From the NCBI GenBank assembly GCA_009781005.1, contig WQYX01000004.1:36209-100208 (forward strand): 64,000 bases of DNA, written 5' to 3'. Under the pieces are notes generated by a model. It was not told the DNA's origin and ran no database searches. It saw only the letters and a list, made by a program, of their open reading frames with translations. The stretch comes from Polyangiaceae bacterium. GTDB lineage: Bacteria > Myxococcota_A > Polyangia > Polyangiales > Polyangiaceae. Shown one piece after another: positions 8,423 to 16,872 of the stretch. The translations under genes and the position numbers were made by a program. Numbering within the stretch: the stretch's first letter is position 1; every line of letters begins with the position of its first letter.

Positions 8423-11410
8423 ATGGCTCTCCACGAGCGTATCTCGCGGCGAAAGAGCTCGGTCGCTGCCCTTGCGATCTGCGTCGCGCTCGCGATCCTC
8501 GTGGTCGCGAGGCCCGCGGGTGCCGTCAGCGATCCCTCGCTTGCATGGTACACGATTGAGACTCCGCACTTTCGCGTCACGTATCACTCCGGCATCGAGG
8601 AAGTCGCCGAACACGTCGCCAGCGTTGCGGAGAGCATTCACGACAGCATGGCGTGGCACGTCGGTTGGGATCCCAAAGAGCCGGTGGAAATCCAGCTCAT
8701 CGACTCGAGCGAGAGCGCGAACGGATTGTCCACCGCACTTCCGTACAACGCGATAAGCCTCTTCGTGACGGCGCCCGATGATCTCTCGCCGCTCGGCGAC
8801 ATCGACGATTGGTATCTCACGCTCGTCACGCACGAGTACACGCACATCCTGCACGCCGATCAGATCCGAGGATTGCCCGCGATCGTCAACGCGGTGCTCG
8901 GAAAGACACTTGCGCCGAACCAGGCGCAGCCGCGATGGATCCTCGAAGGGCTCGCCGTCTACCAAGAGAGCGCGCGCACGAGCGGCGGGCGTCTGCGCAG
9001 CTCGCAGTGGGACATGTGGATGCGCGCCGATGTCCTGTCGGACCATATCGCGTCGATCGATCAAATCTCGAATTCGGTGCGGCGCTGGCCACAAGGCAAT
9101 ATCTGGTACCTCTACGGCTCGTACTTCACGCAGTGGATGGCCGACAATTACGGAGAAGAAGTCCTCCGCAAAGCTGCTGCCGATTACGGCAGCCAGATCA
9201 TTCCCTATGGCTTCAATCGGTCCATCCATCGCGCAACGGGAAGCACGTATGTCGATATGTATTCCAGATGGATTGCCGATATGCGGCGGAAGTACCTGGC
9301 GCAAGCGGCCGACGTGAAGAAGAAAGGCTTGCGAGAAGGCGTTCGTCTCACGCACCACGGACAGATTGCGCGCTATCCACGGTGGATTCCAAGAGGTGCG
9401 TGGCCCGAGCACGAAGGGGGGCTTCTTTATTACCGCGACGACCAACACCAACGCACGGGTCTCTGGGCACTGCCAATTCGGCGCGATGCGCGTGGTGCGG
9501 TGGCCACCGTAGACGAGGCACACGTCGATCTCATCGCGAGAACGAGCGGCGAATCGTACGCGAGCTTTGTTCCTGACGGCGGCGTCGTCTTCAATTCAGA
9601 GGACTTCTACAAGAACGTCTTTCTCTATTCCGATCTCGAGCGCATGGCGCCGGGCCAAAAGAGTCGGTTCGGCACGCAGGACGGTGGGCGCACGGTCATC
9701 GCTGACGTGAACGAGCGGGCGAGTGATCCAGCGGTTTCTCCGGATGGCCGGCGCATCGTCTACGTCAAGAACCACGCCGGCACTCGCGGTATCTACATTG
9801 CCAATCTCGAACGCGATCACCTCGAACATGAGCGACCGCTCGTGCCAGCGCTGAAATTCGAGCAGGCCTATACGCCTCGATGGTCGCCCGACGGAACGCA
9901 TGTAGCTTACAGCATTTGGAAGCATGGCGGCTTTCGCGACATCCGTTACGTCGACGTAGACGGCGGCAGTTTTCGCGACGTCACGGTCGATCGCGCGATC
10001 GACGGCGGTCCAAGTTTTTCGGCCGACGGGCGCTTTCTCTACTTTCACTCGGATCGCACGGGCATCTCGAACATCTACGCTTGGGAAATCGCGGCAGACC
10101 GCACCTTCCAGGTTACGAATGTCATCACGGGTGCCTTTAGCCCTGAACCATCACCGGACAACAAAACGCTCGCATACGTTGGTTACACGACGGACGGCTT
10201 CGATCTGTTCGCCATGCCGATCGACGAATCCTCGTGGACGGAGGCGCGAGCTTTCGTCGACGACCGCCCCGAAGCGCCGGAGATCCCGGACCGCAAATGG
10301 GAGAGTAAACCGTACAGCCCGTGGCGCACGATCTGGCCGCGGCGCTACGGCGTACAAATCACGCCGGGTAACTTCGGTCAGGAGGTGATCATCACTGCAA
10401 GCGGTACGGACATTTCTGGATTCCATACGATTTCTGCGAGCACGACGACGGAGATCGAAAGGCCCACGCTACAAGGCACGCTCTCCTACGTTTACGCGCG
10501 CTTGCCGTTCAACTTCAGCACGTCGCTTTTTCGCTCTGTTACTCCGCGTGGTGGCTTCGCGATCGGCAGCTACCAGCCCACGGTTCTGCAAGAGAGAGTG
10601 GGCTTTGCATCGAGCATCGCGTACACGCGCGCCACCCCGTACGACGCGAACTCCTTCGTTATCACGCACTCGCTCTCGCGCGTTGGCATCGATGTGTCAT
10701 TTCCGAATGACAAACTCGATCCGTATGAGACTCCAACGGTGCCCCGCGGCGGCCTCGCGAGTACGCTGCACCTCGGCTACGCGTATTCGAATGCCGAACG
10801 TTACCTTTACAGCGTTGGAGCCGAACGCGGACTCTCGATTTCGACGAGCATCGACGTCACCGACCCGTCGCTTGGCAGCGAGTTCTCGGGCTTCGCCGTG
10901 CGCGGCGATTTCTCGACGTATTTTCTCATGCCGTGGCTTCAACATCATTCGCTCGCTCTGCATGCGGGCGGCGGCACGAGCGGCGGCTCATTCCCGGGAC
11001 AAGGTGCATTCTATATCGGTGGTTTCGTTGATCTGCCTCTCGTCGACACCATTCGCAACGTCCTCATCCAAGGTGGCATTACGCTTCGCGGCTATCCGCC
11101 CGTCATCGAGGCCGGGCGCAGCTACGTACTCGGCAATGCCGAGTACCGTTTCCCCATCCTCAATGTCGATCGCGGTATCGAGACATTGCCCATTTTTCTG
11201 AATCGCGTCACGGGCGCAGTATTTCTCGACTACGGAAGCGCCTTCGACGAATTCGATTCTGCGAAATTCAAGACGGGCGCGGGCGGCGAACTTTGGTTTG
11301 ACACGACCCTTGGATATATCCAATCCTTCACTTTCCGCGTTGGCTACGCCAAAGGCCTCGCGAGCGGCGGCATCGACAAGATCTACTTCGTCGCCGCGAT
11401 TCCTTATTGA
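8423..11410 (+). CDS. Secreted MA-clan metallopeptidase with PD40 propeller and beta-barrel C-terminus
   Basis: An N-terminal signal peptide (helix AALAICVALAILVVA, ending near PAGA) is followed by a gluzincin-type domain. The zinc motif HEYTH is at residues 137-141 and the third ligand Glu is in EGLAVYQES at ~175. Residues ~310-620 contain TolB/PD40-like propeller blades, including SPDGRRIVYVKN, SPDGTHVAYS and SADGRFLYFHSD. The last ~350 residues have alternating aromatic/polar strands and a terminal aromatic residue, like a BamA-type outer-membrane barrel. The inference is a surface protease or an outer-membrane-anchored enzyme. The stop codon TGA overlaps the edge of repeat B2. Confidence 0.8.
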   Translation: MALHERISRRKSSVAALAICVALAILVVARPAGAVSDPSLAWYTIETPHFRVTYHSGIEEVAEHVASVAESIHDSMAWHVGWDPKEPVEIQLIDSSESANGLSTALPYNAISLFVTAPDDLSPLGDIDDWYLTLVTHEYTHILHADQIRGLPAIVNAVLGKTLAPNQAQPRWILEGLAVYQESARTSGGRLRSSQWDMWMRADVLSDHIASIDQISNSVRRWPQGNIWYLYGSYFTQWMADNYGEEVLRKAAADYGSQIIPYGFNRSIHRATGSTYVDMYSRWIADMRRKYLAQAADVKKKGLREGVRLTHHGQIARYPRWIPRGAWPEHEGGLLYYRDDQHQRTGLWALPIRRDARGAVATVDEAHVDLIARTSGESYASFVPDGGVVFNSEDFYKNVFLYSDLERMAPGQKSRFGTQDGGRTVIADVNERASDPAVSPDGRRIVYVKNHAGTRGIYIANLERDHLEHERPLVPALKFEQAYTPRWSPDGTHVAYSIWKHGGFRDIRYVDVDGGSFRDVTVDRAIDGGPSFSADGRFLYFHSDRTGISNIYAWEIAADRTFQVTNVITGAFSPEPSPDNKTLAYVGYTTDGFDLFAMPIDESSWTEARAFVDDRPEAPEIPDRKWESKPYSPWRTIWPRRYGVQITPGNFGQEVIITASGTDISGFHTISASTTTEIERPTLQGTLSYVYARLPFNFSTSLFRSVTPRGGFAIGSYQPTVLQERVGFASSIAYTRATPYDANSFVITHSLSRVGIDVSFPNDKLDPYETPTVPRGGLASTLHLGYAYSNAERYLYSVGAERGLSISTSIDVTDPSLGSEFSGFAVRGDFSTYFLMPWLQHHSLALHAGGGTSGGSFPGQGAFYIGGFVDLPLVDTIRNVLIQGGITLRGYPPVIEAGRSYVLGNAEYRFPILNVDRGIETLPIFLNRVTGAVFLDYGSAFDEFDSAKFKTGAGGELWFDTTLGYIQSFTFRVGYAKGLASGGIDKIYFVAAIPY

Positions 11411-11466
11411 CCGCTTTCGATTTGGCGCGATCTGCGTAGGTTGGGGGCGAGCTTGCGAACCCCAAC
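11409..11466. repeat. Family B element, truncated copy B2
   Basis: It has the left end GACCGCTTTCGATTTGGCGC, followed by a GTTGGGGGC..AACCCCAAC stem, then runs into unrelated sequence and the family C element. No right terminal repeat is present. Confidence 0.65.
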
Positions 11467-11484
11467 ATTGGATAGACACGCTCG

Positions 11485-11663
11485 AGCCCGAATCATTCAT
11501 GACGCGATTGCGGTAAAAGGTCGAGACCGCAGCGAAAAGGGCGCACGCCGTATCGCAGGACCGAGGCGTACTGTACGTACGCCGCAGGTCCGACAAAAGC
11601 CGTACGCCCTTTGCAGCAAAGGGATCGGCTCTTTTAAGCGGAGTCGTATGAATGATTCGGGCT
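11485..11663. repeat. Family C palindromic repeat, copy C1
   Basis: The terminal arms AGCCCGAATCATTCAT (11485) and ATGAATGATTCGGGCT (to 11663) are exact complements. Inner arms pair AAAAGG..GCCCTTT-type blocks. The centre is GGCGTACTGTACGTACGCC, similar to the core of family A. Confidence 0.8.
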
Positions 11664-11716
11664 AGAGATCCTGGATCTTGACGGGAGAGGCGAAGTGGCG
11701 TTGTCTCCCGCAAACT

Positions 11717-11875
11717 ATGGGTAAGTTCGACCGTCGCAAGACACAAAAGATGAAGCGTCGCAAGGGGCAGGCGAAAAAGAAAGCCCGCCTCAAGCGAATG
11801 CGCACGGCCACGACCAAGTCCGCGGTGCCAAGGAAGGCAGCCGCGAAGAAATCCACGGCACCGCCGAAGAACTAG
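11717..11875 (+). CDS. Small highly basic protein, unknown function
   Basis: The 52-residue protein begins MGKFDRRKTQKMKRRKGQ and is almost entirely Lys/Arg/Ala/Ser. I recall similar short MGK-D-RR-type proteins in myxobacterial genomes but know no function. Binding to nucleic acid or the ribosome is only a guess from charge. The frame stays open 13 codons further up to 11678, but the ATG at 11717 starts the conserved-looking part. A strong Rho-independent terminator follows 15 bp after the stop, which supports a real transcript. Confidence 0.6.
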   Translation: MGKFDRRKTQKMKRRKGQAKKKARLKRMRTATTKSAVPRKAAAKKSTAPPKN

Positions 11876-11890
11876 CTGTATCTTGCACAC

Positions 11891-11926
11891 AAGAGGCTCC
11901 GTGTTTGCGCACGGAGCCTCTTTTTT
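11891..11926 (+). terminator. Rho-independent terminator
   Basis: A perfect 13-bp stem, AAGAGGCTCCGTG / CACGGAGCCTCTT, has a 6-nt loop TTTGCG and a run of six T. It ends the small basic gene. The lipoprotein gene on the other strand stops at 11925, so the hairpin could also serve from that side, although the opposite tail is poor in T. Confidence 0.9.
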
Positions 11927-12431
11927 AATCCGTGTTGCCCTGGCCGAGGCGGATCGTCGGGAACTGTGTTCGCTTTGGCTCGGGCGCGGCGGCTGGGGGC
12001 TCGGGTTCGCCGAGCAGTCCGTAGTCGCCGTCACTGCGCTCTTCGTCCACGAGTTTCCAATCGCCGGTGAAGGCGCGCCATTTTTGCTTCAGGGTCGATG
12101 TTCGCAAGTCGCCTTCGTTGGTGCGAAACCATGCAATCTTCACAAATACCTCGGCGTTCGAATCGTCCTTCATTTTGAGGCCCGCAAATTCGTAGTCTGC
12201 GATGCGAATGGTGCCGCCCCAGGTTTTGCGTCGTTCGAAAAATTGGTCGCGTGCACTCGGCGCAACCTGTTCGGCGGCGATCTCCATGCGACCGAAACGC
12301 GTGTTGAGATTCAATTCCATGGCCGCTTCTTGAGCGCGCACGGGCGGCGGTTGGTGCACCGCCGGACAGCCTGCAAGCGCGAACATGAACGGACAGGCAA
12401 GAGCCCACGAAGCACGCGCGTGTTTCGACAT
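11925..12431 (-). CDS. Putative lipoprotein, unknown function
   Basis: From the Met at 12431 (MSKHARASWALACPFM) the protein has a short basic n-region, a hydrophobic stretch and a lipobox FALAGC, so it is probably anchored by the Cys. The mature part (~145 residues) has no motif I recognise. It has the pattern of an alpha/beta globular domain (GGTIRIADYEFAGLKMK, VFVKIAWFRTNEGDLR) and a Pro/Ala-rich tail. The frame is open to 12542, but that extension is translated repeat A2 and I leave it out. Confidence 0.65.
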   Translation of the reverse strand: MSKHARASWALACPFMFALAGCPAVHQPPPVRAQEAAMELNLNTRFGRMEIAAEQVAPSARDQFFERRKTWGGTIRIADYEFAGLKMKDDSNAEVFVKIAWFRTNEGDLRTSTLKQKWRAFTGDWKLVDEERSDGDYGLLGEPEPPAAAPEPKRTQFPTIRLGQGNTD

Positions 12432-12480
12432 GCAGACGACCGATGGCATGGCTGCTGTCTTTGGGCCAAGTTCTCCTCTA

Positions 12481-12573
12481 AGAGCGAGTTCGCCAGCCTG
12501 CTGCGCGAATCGATTCGGCTTCGGCGCTGTCGATGCAGGCATCGCGGCGCGCAGCAGGTTAGCGAACGCGTTT
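12481..12573. repeat. Family A palindromic repeat, short copy A2
   Basis: The inverted blocks CCTGCTGCGCG (12496-12506) and CGCGCAGCAGG (12548-12558) are exact complements and are the family A terminal blocks. The centre is shorter than in other copies. The right edge reaches the stop of the next gene on the minus strand. Confidence 0.7.
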
Positions 12574-12830
12574 TAGCCGGCGCTTTCGGCGACGGCGTCT
12601 TCGCGGCTGCGCACTTCGAGGCGGTAGCGACTGTTGAGGGTCTCGATGTAGAAAACCTCGCGACCCGCAAGCCGGAGCACCCGCTTCACCGGTGTTGTCA
12701 CGTACTCGTGCATACCGTCCGGAAACTCGATCACGACGACCGACCCTTTCCGAGGCGCTCTCACGAGACGACCGACAACGGCACGGGACCCCTTCCCGAG
12801 CTTGCGGAGAACTACTTCCACATAGCCCAA
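12573..12830 (-). CDS. Small protein, unknown function
   Basis: This is an 85-residue protein without signal or membrane segment. Its beta-rich pattern (GSRAVVGRLVRAPRKGSVVVI, EFPDGMHEYVTTPVKRVLRL, VFYIETLNSRYRLEV) could be a small barrel. No family is recognised. It starts with ATG at 12830. The stop codon abuts repeat A2. Confidence 0.55.
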   Translation of the reverse strand: MGYVEVVLRKLGKGSRAVVGRLVRAPRKGSVVVIEFPDGMHEYVTTPVKRVLRLAGREVFYIETLNSRYRLEVRSREDAVAESAG

Positions 12831-12879
12831 TCTAGCATTCTTCCTGGCCTCGTCTACGGCTCGAGACGAACCGAGGCGC

Positions 12880-13066
12880 GTTCGCGCGTGGTGAAAATGC
12901 CGTGCACGTGGTTGAGTTCGGCAGAGCAGCTTCAGGGGTGAGCTTCTAGCCCGACACTGGGGTCTCCACCGACACGCCCGCTAACCCCGAGAACAATTCT
13001 GCTGTTGGGCCCGTGCCTTCGTGTCGCCCATTGCGCCGGTACATTGCGCCACGCGACGCGAAGCCT
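12880..13066 (-). ncRNA. Possible structured RNA in a gene-free interval (speculative)
   Basis: The 273 bp between 12831 and 13103 hold no convincing ORF. On the minus strand CGCGTGG near 13055 can pair with CCACGCG near 12890, closing a ~180-nt region. Inside it GACACG can pair with CGTGTC, and an AACA..TGTT hairpin lies within that. Size and an open central region would fit a 6S-like RNA, but I cannot show its conserved bases, so this is a pointer rather than a call. Confidence 0.2.
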
Positions 13067-13103
13067 CCCTCAATGTGGGGCTCAGGCGGATGTTTTCCTA
13101 ACC

Positions 13104-14417
13104 TTACGGCGAGCGTCTCTTCTTCTTCTTCGCTATCGGCGGTTTGCTTGAGCGAAGGTGCGGCATGGTGATGCCTGCCACCTCGTGCTCGGCGAAGTAA
13201 GCGCGCAAGACTTCGCGCGCAACGACGTTCGCTTTGACCGTCCAGGTTGGCCCGTTGACGACGAGCACGCCGATCGCGACCGGCGTCGGCGCACTCTCCT
13301 TGTTCGATGACGCGGGCGCGTGAGAAAAGCCTGAAAACCAGGTGTAAAAGCGTTGCGCCGTCGCGTCCGTGAGCGTGCCCGTCTTTCCTGCCATGGGGAT
13401 ATCGGCGAGAAACGATCTGCCCGCAGCGTCGTGAAAGGCCTTGTACGACGTGCCGTCGGTGATGGTGTTCTCCATCATCGTCGCGATGGATTGAGCCGTC
13501 TTGGGCTTGATCGCGCGTTCGAGTGCTGCGGGCTCTGGTGCAGTCCACACGATTGCGCCGGACGCGTCGGCGACCTCGCGCACGATGCGCGGGCGAACGG
13601 GTTCGCCGCCTCGCGCAACGGTCGCAGAGATCCATGCAGCATGCAAAGGTGAGAGCGTCGTGTTCCAGAAGCCTGCGGCCATACGAGCGAAACCGAGCGG
13701 ATCCTCGGGGACATGGAGCTCGCTTGGCTCTACGGGAACGTCGAACGCGAGGGGCGCGCCAAAGCCAAAGCTGTGCGCGGTTTCTGCGAGAATGGGTGCC
13801 TTGAGATACTTTCGCGCGAAGCGTGCGAAGACCGTGTTGATGCTTCGGCCCATGGCACCGCCCAGGGTCGTGCACCACTTGTCCTTCTTCGGATCGTCGA
13901 TGAGATCACGCTCCGTGATGCGCTGCTCGCCGCCCGAGTAACATGTGCGCTCGTCGGGCGAGAGCCCCGCGTTCTCCACCAGCGCAGCACTGGTGACGAT
14001 CTTGAAAACGCTTGCCGCGGGTGCGGTCGCTTCTGCACAAAGATCGCGTGCGGGACCCTTCTCGATGTGGCTCGCGTAAACGAGGACGTTGCCCGTGGCC
14101 GTGTCCATCAGCACGACCGCCGCTTCGGGCACGTGATGCATCCTCATCAAGGCCTTCGCTGTATTCTGCAACTTTGGGTCGACGGTCAGGTGCGCCGTCT
14201 TCTCGCCAAGGAGAGGTGCGGTCGCGCCACCCTCTCCGAGCTCGATCCTCGTCAGATTGAGCCCCGCGAGCGGAGGCAACATTTTGGTTGCATCGGGCGA
14301 CGAGGCGGCCGGAGTCGTTGCCTTGGTGATGGGGACGGCGTCGCTTTGGGGCTTGCTGCATGCCTGCAAAACCACGATGGGAACCCCAAGCCAGAGGGCC
14401 ATCCACGTGCCGCGCAT
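13104..14417 (-). CDS. Lipoprotein penicillin-binding protein (transpeptidase domain)
   Basis: All three penicillin-binding motifs are present: SVFK (Ser ~136), SIN in GRSINTVF (~192) and KTG in AGKTGT (~345). From the Met at 14417 the N-terminus MRGTWMALWLGVPIVVLQAC reads as a signal with lipobox VLQAC, so it should be an outer- or inner-membrane lipoprotein with its domain in the periplasm. At 437 residues it lacks a glycosyltransferase domain and the usual class B dimerisation domain, so it is a short, D-type-like transpeptidase or carboxypeptidase. The tail is KKKKRRSP. It is divergent from the HEAT-repeat gene. Confidence 0.85.
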   Translation of the reverse strand: MRGTWMALWLGVPIVVLQACSKPQSDAVPITKATTPAASSPDATKMLPPLAGLNLTRIELGEGGATAPLLGEKTAHLTVDPKLQNTAKALMRMHHVPEAAVVLMDTATGNVLVYASHIEKGPARDLCAEATAPAASVFKIVTSAALVENAGLSPDERTCYSGGEQRITERDLIDDPKKDKWCTTLGGAMGRSINTVFARFARKYLKAPILAETAHSFGFGAPLAFDVPVEPSELHVPEDPLGFARMAAGFWNTTLSPLHAAWISATVARGGEPVRPRIVREVADASGAIVWTAPEPAALERAIKPKTAQSIATMMENTITDGTSYKAFHDAAGRSFLADIPMAGKTGTLTDATAQRFYTWFSGFSHAPASSNKESAPTPVAIGVLVVNGPTWTVKANVVAREVLRAYFAEHEVAGITMPHLRSSKPPIAKKKKRRSP

Positions 14418-14479
14418 GACCGACCGTGTGACACGCCCGCGCGAATCAGGGCAAGAAAATGATATCCGGGGGTGCTGAC

Positions 14480-16849
14480 ATGCTGCGTAGCCTCTTGCTC
14501 GCACCTTTCGCGATCGCTCTCGTTCTCGCCGTTGGACCTTCACGTGCCGAGACGAAGACGAGCGATCTACACCGAGTCATTCCTGCGGGCGGAGGTCTCA
14601 GCGCCCTCGACGTCACGGTGGATCCGGCTTTGCGCGTCGTCCGCGCGCGAAGCTGCGCGGTCTCGGACTGCACGCGCGCAGCGGCCTTCCTGGACGTGCC
14701 CATCCCAATGGACCCGGCGCGCATCGATCTCGCGAACGTAGAGATCACGTCGATTGCCATCGGCAACGACAAGCACGTTGCTCACGTGCGCGTGCCCGAC
14801 GCGCAACGCAAGGATCTCGCGTTCGAGGCCGTCCTCTCGTCGCAGGCGGCGGCGCCTATCTTCGCTGACTTTACGGGCTTTGCCGAGGGGAGCGAAGGCG
14901 ATCGGCGCGGTCACATGATTCGTATTTTCGATCGCGACGAGACGTCCAAGTTCGTCATCGTTGCCGATTCAAGGGAAGATACACGTATCTGTGGACAATC
15001 GAGCACCATGCTCTCGCCGCGCGGGCTCGATCCGAAAACGATGCAGCTTCGCGCGGCCACGCTGCATCGCATCGACAAGCAAAGCCGCGACGGCGCCGAA
15101 CGAGTTCTGTCGCGTGCGCGCCACGCGAACGACAGGCCCGTTCTCGCTCGCATCCTCGTGGCAACGGGCGCGAGTGCACCGGGCGCCGCGGCGCTTACCG
15201 ATGGAAACATCGATTCCACGTGGTCGGAGCAACGACCCGGCGACGGGCACGGTGAGTTCGTCACGATGCGCGCTCCCGCGGAGCTGCCCATCGACGCTTT
15301 CGCCATCACCGTTGCGCCGCCTTCTCTGCCGAAGGCGTCGCAGACCGCTGGCGCCGCGCCGAAGACGTTTTTTCTTGCGACCGACGACCGGCTCTTTCAC
15401 GTCACGATGCCGGAAGATGCGTGGCAGAAACCTGGTGCATCGTACGAGATCCCGCTGCCGCATCCCGTGCGCACGACCTGCGTGGCGATCGTTCTCGACG
15501 AAGCTTACGCGCAAACCAAAGCCGCGCCGAAAGTGACCATCGCGGAGATCTCTGCGCTCACGAAATTCGATACCGAGGGTGCAACGCTCGGCGACGTTGC
15601 CAAGGCACTCGGCAGCAGCCGAGCCGACGAGGCAGCAGCATTGCTCAAGCGCACAGGTGACGAGGGCGTTGCCGCTGTCGTCGGCGTTTACGCGACGCTC
15701 GATGATAAAGGTCGGGCCCTCGCGATCGACGTTGCAGCAAGTGCCGCGCAGTGCACCGGACCGAGCATCGGTCTGATGACGCGCGCGCTTGCGGACAAGG
15801 ACGCCGAAGTTCGAAGGCGTGCCCTCGGTCGCGTTGAACGGTGCGGGAGCGCGGCGCTCGAGCCGCTCGCCGATGTCATGGGCATCGGCACGCCCGAGAC
15901 ACGCCGGACCGTTCGCAATGCGTTCGCGCGCGCCGCGAGATCCGGCTCGCGCGACGAACTCTCCAAGTTGCTCGGTCGGCGGCAAGCGTCGCCCGCTGCT
16001 CGTCGCGACTTGCTACGTGCGATGGGGCCAAAGCTCGCCGAGCTTCGTCCCGAATCCGACATGGCGGTGACGGATCTGCTTCGAGCATCGCCCGACATGG
16101 CGACGCGCTATCTGCTCGCAGAGCCGCTCGCACATCTCGCGCGCTCCCAAGACGCAATGGCAAGCGAGCGCCTCGCCGAATTCGCGCGCCGCGATCCCGC
16201 ATGGCCCGTGCGCGCACGGGCTGTGGAAGTGTCCAGCGGCATCCCCGCGCTCTTGCCGATCGTGCGTGCGGCTGCCGACGATCCGGAGCCGCGCGTGCGT
16301 GAGGCAGCCCTTCAGGCCATCGCGTCGTCGAGCGACATTGCTGGCAGAGATGCGGCCGCACACGCGCTTGCGGGTGACGAGTGGACGTTCGTGCGCGTCG
16401 CGGCCGCCGAAGCCATCGGTGCGTTGCCGGCGGACTCGAGCAGCTCGGGTGCGCTCGGTCGAGCCCTCACTGATGCGAGCGCGAACGTGCGCGTGGCGGC
16501 AATGACGTCGCTCGGCAAGCTGCGAGCCATTCGCGAAGCGCCTCGCGTTCGCGCGCGGCTCGACGACGCCGAGGAAGATACGGAGGTGCGTGCTCTCGCG
16601 GCTCGCACGCTCGGTGTCATGTGCGTGCAGAATGCAACGGGTCGCCTTACGAAACTTGCCGAGCGTTTACGTGCACCGCGTGACGAAGCCGACGAACGCA
16701 TCGGCGTCGCAGCCATCGATGCGCTCGCGATGCTTCACCCAATGGATCTTCCGAAGCGTCTTGCCCCGTTGGTCGACAAGAACGTCCGGATGCCCGTTCG
16801 CCGCGCTGCCGAGCGCGCGCTGGCAGAGCCGGGAAGCTGCGGTCAATAG
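14480..16849 (+). CDS. Exported protein with discoidin-like and HEAT-repeat regions
   Basis: The start at 14480 gives a clear signal peptide (MLRSLLLAPFAIALVLAVGP, cut near SRA). An alternative ATG at 14459 only adds seven residues. Residues ~230-360 (LTDGNIDSTWSE to TIAEISAL) resemble an F5/8 type C / discoidin-like carbohydrate-binding module. From ~380 to the end the protein is a run of Ala-rich helical repeats with the HEAT/PBS pattern, for example DKDAEVRRRALGRV, DPEPRVREAALQAIA and TDASANVRVAAMTSLGKL. It is probably a periplasmic scaffold. No catalytic motif is seen. Confidence 0.75.
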   Translation: MLRSLLLAPFAIALVLAVGPSRAETKTSDLHRVIPAGGGLSALDVTVDPALRVVRARSCAVSDCTRAAAFLDVPIPMDPARIDLANVEITSIAIGNDKHVAHVRVPDAQRKDLAFEAVLSSQAAAPIFADFTGFAEGSEGDRRGHMIRIFDRDETSKFVIVADSREDTRICGQSSTMLSPRGLDPKTMQLRAATLHRIDKQSRDGAERVLSRARHANDRPVLARILVATGASAPGAAALTDGNIDSTWSEQRPGDGHGEFVTMRAPAELPIDAFAITVAPPSLPKASQTAGAAPKTFFLATDDRLFHVTMPEDAWQKPGASYEIPLPHPVRTTCVAIVLDEAYAQTKAAPKVTIAEISALTKFDTEGATLGDVAKALGSSRADEAAALLKRTGDEGVAAVVGVYATLDDKGRALAIDVAASAAQCTGPSIGLMTRALADKDAEVRRRALGRVERCGSAALEPLADVMGIGTPETRRTVRNAFARAARSGSRDELSKLLGRRQASPAARRDLLRAMGPKLAELRPESDMAVTDLLRASPDMATRYLLAEPLAHLARSQDAMASERLAEFARRDPAWPVRARAVEVSSGIPALLPIVRAAADDPEPRVREAALQAIASSSDIAGRDAAAHALAGDEWTFVRVAAAEAIGALPADSSSSGALGRALTDASANVRVAAMTSLGKLRAIREAPRVRARLDDAEEDTEVRALAARTLGVMCVQNATGRLTKLAERLRAPRDEADERIGVAAIDALAMLHPMDLPKRLAPLVDKNVRMPVRRAAERALAEPGSCGQ

Positions 16850-16872
16850 CGACCAAGCCGGCCAAGGCCGGG

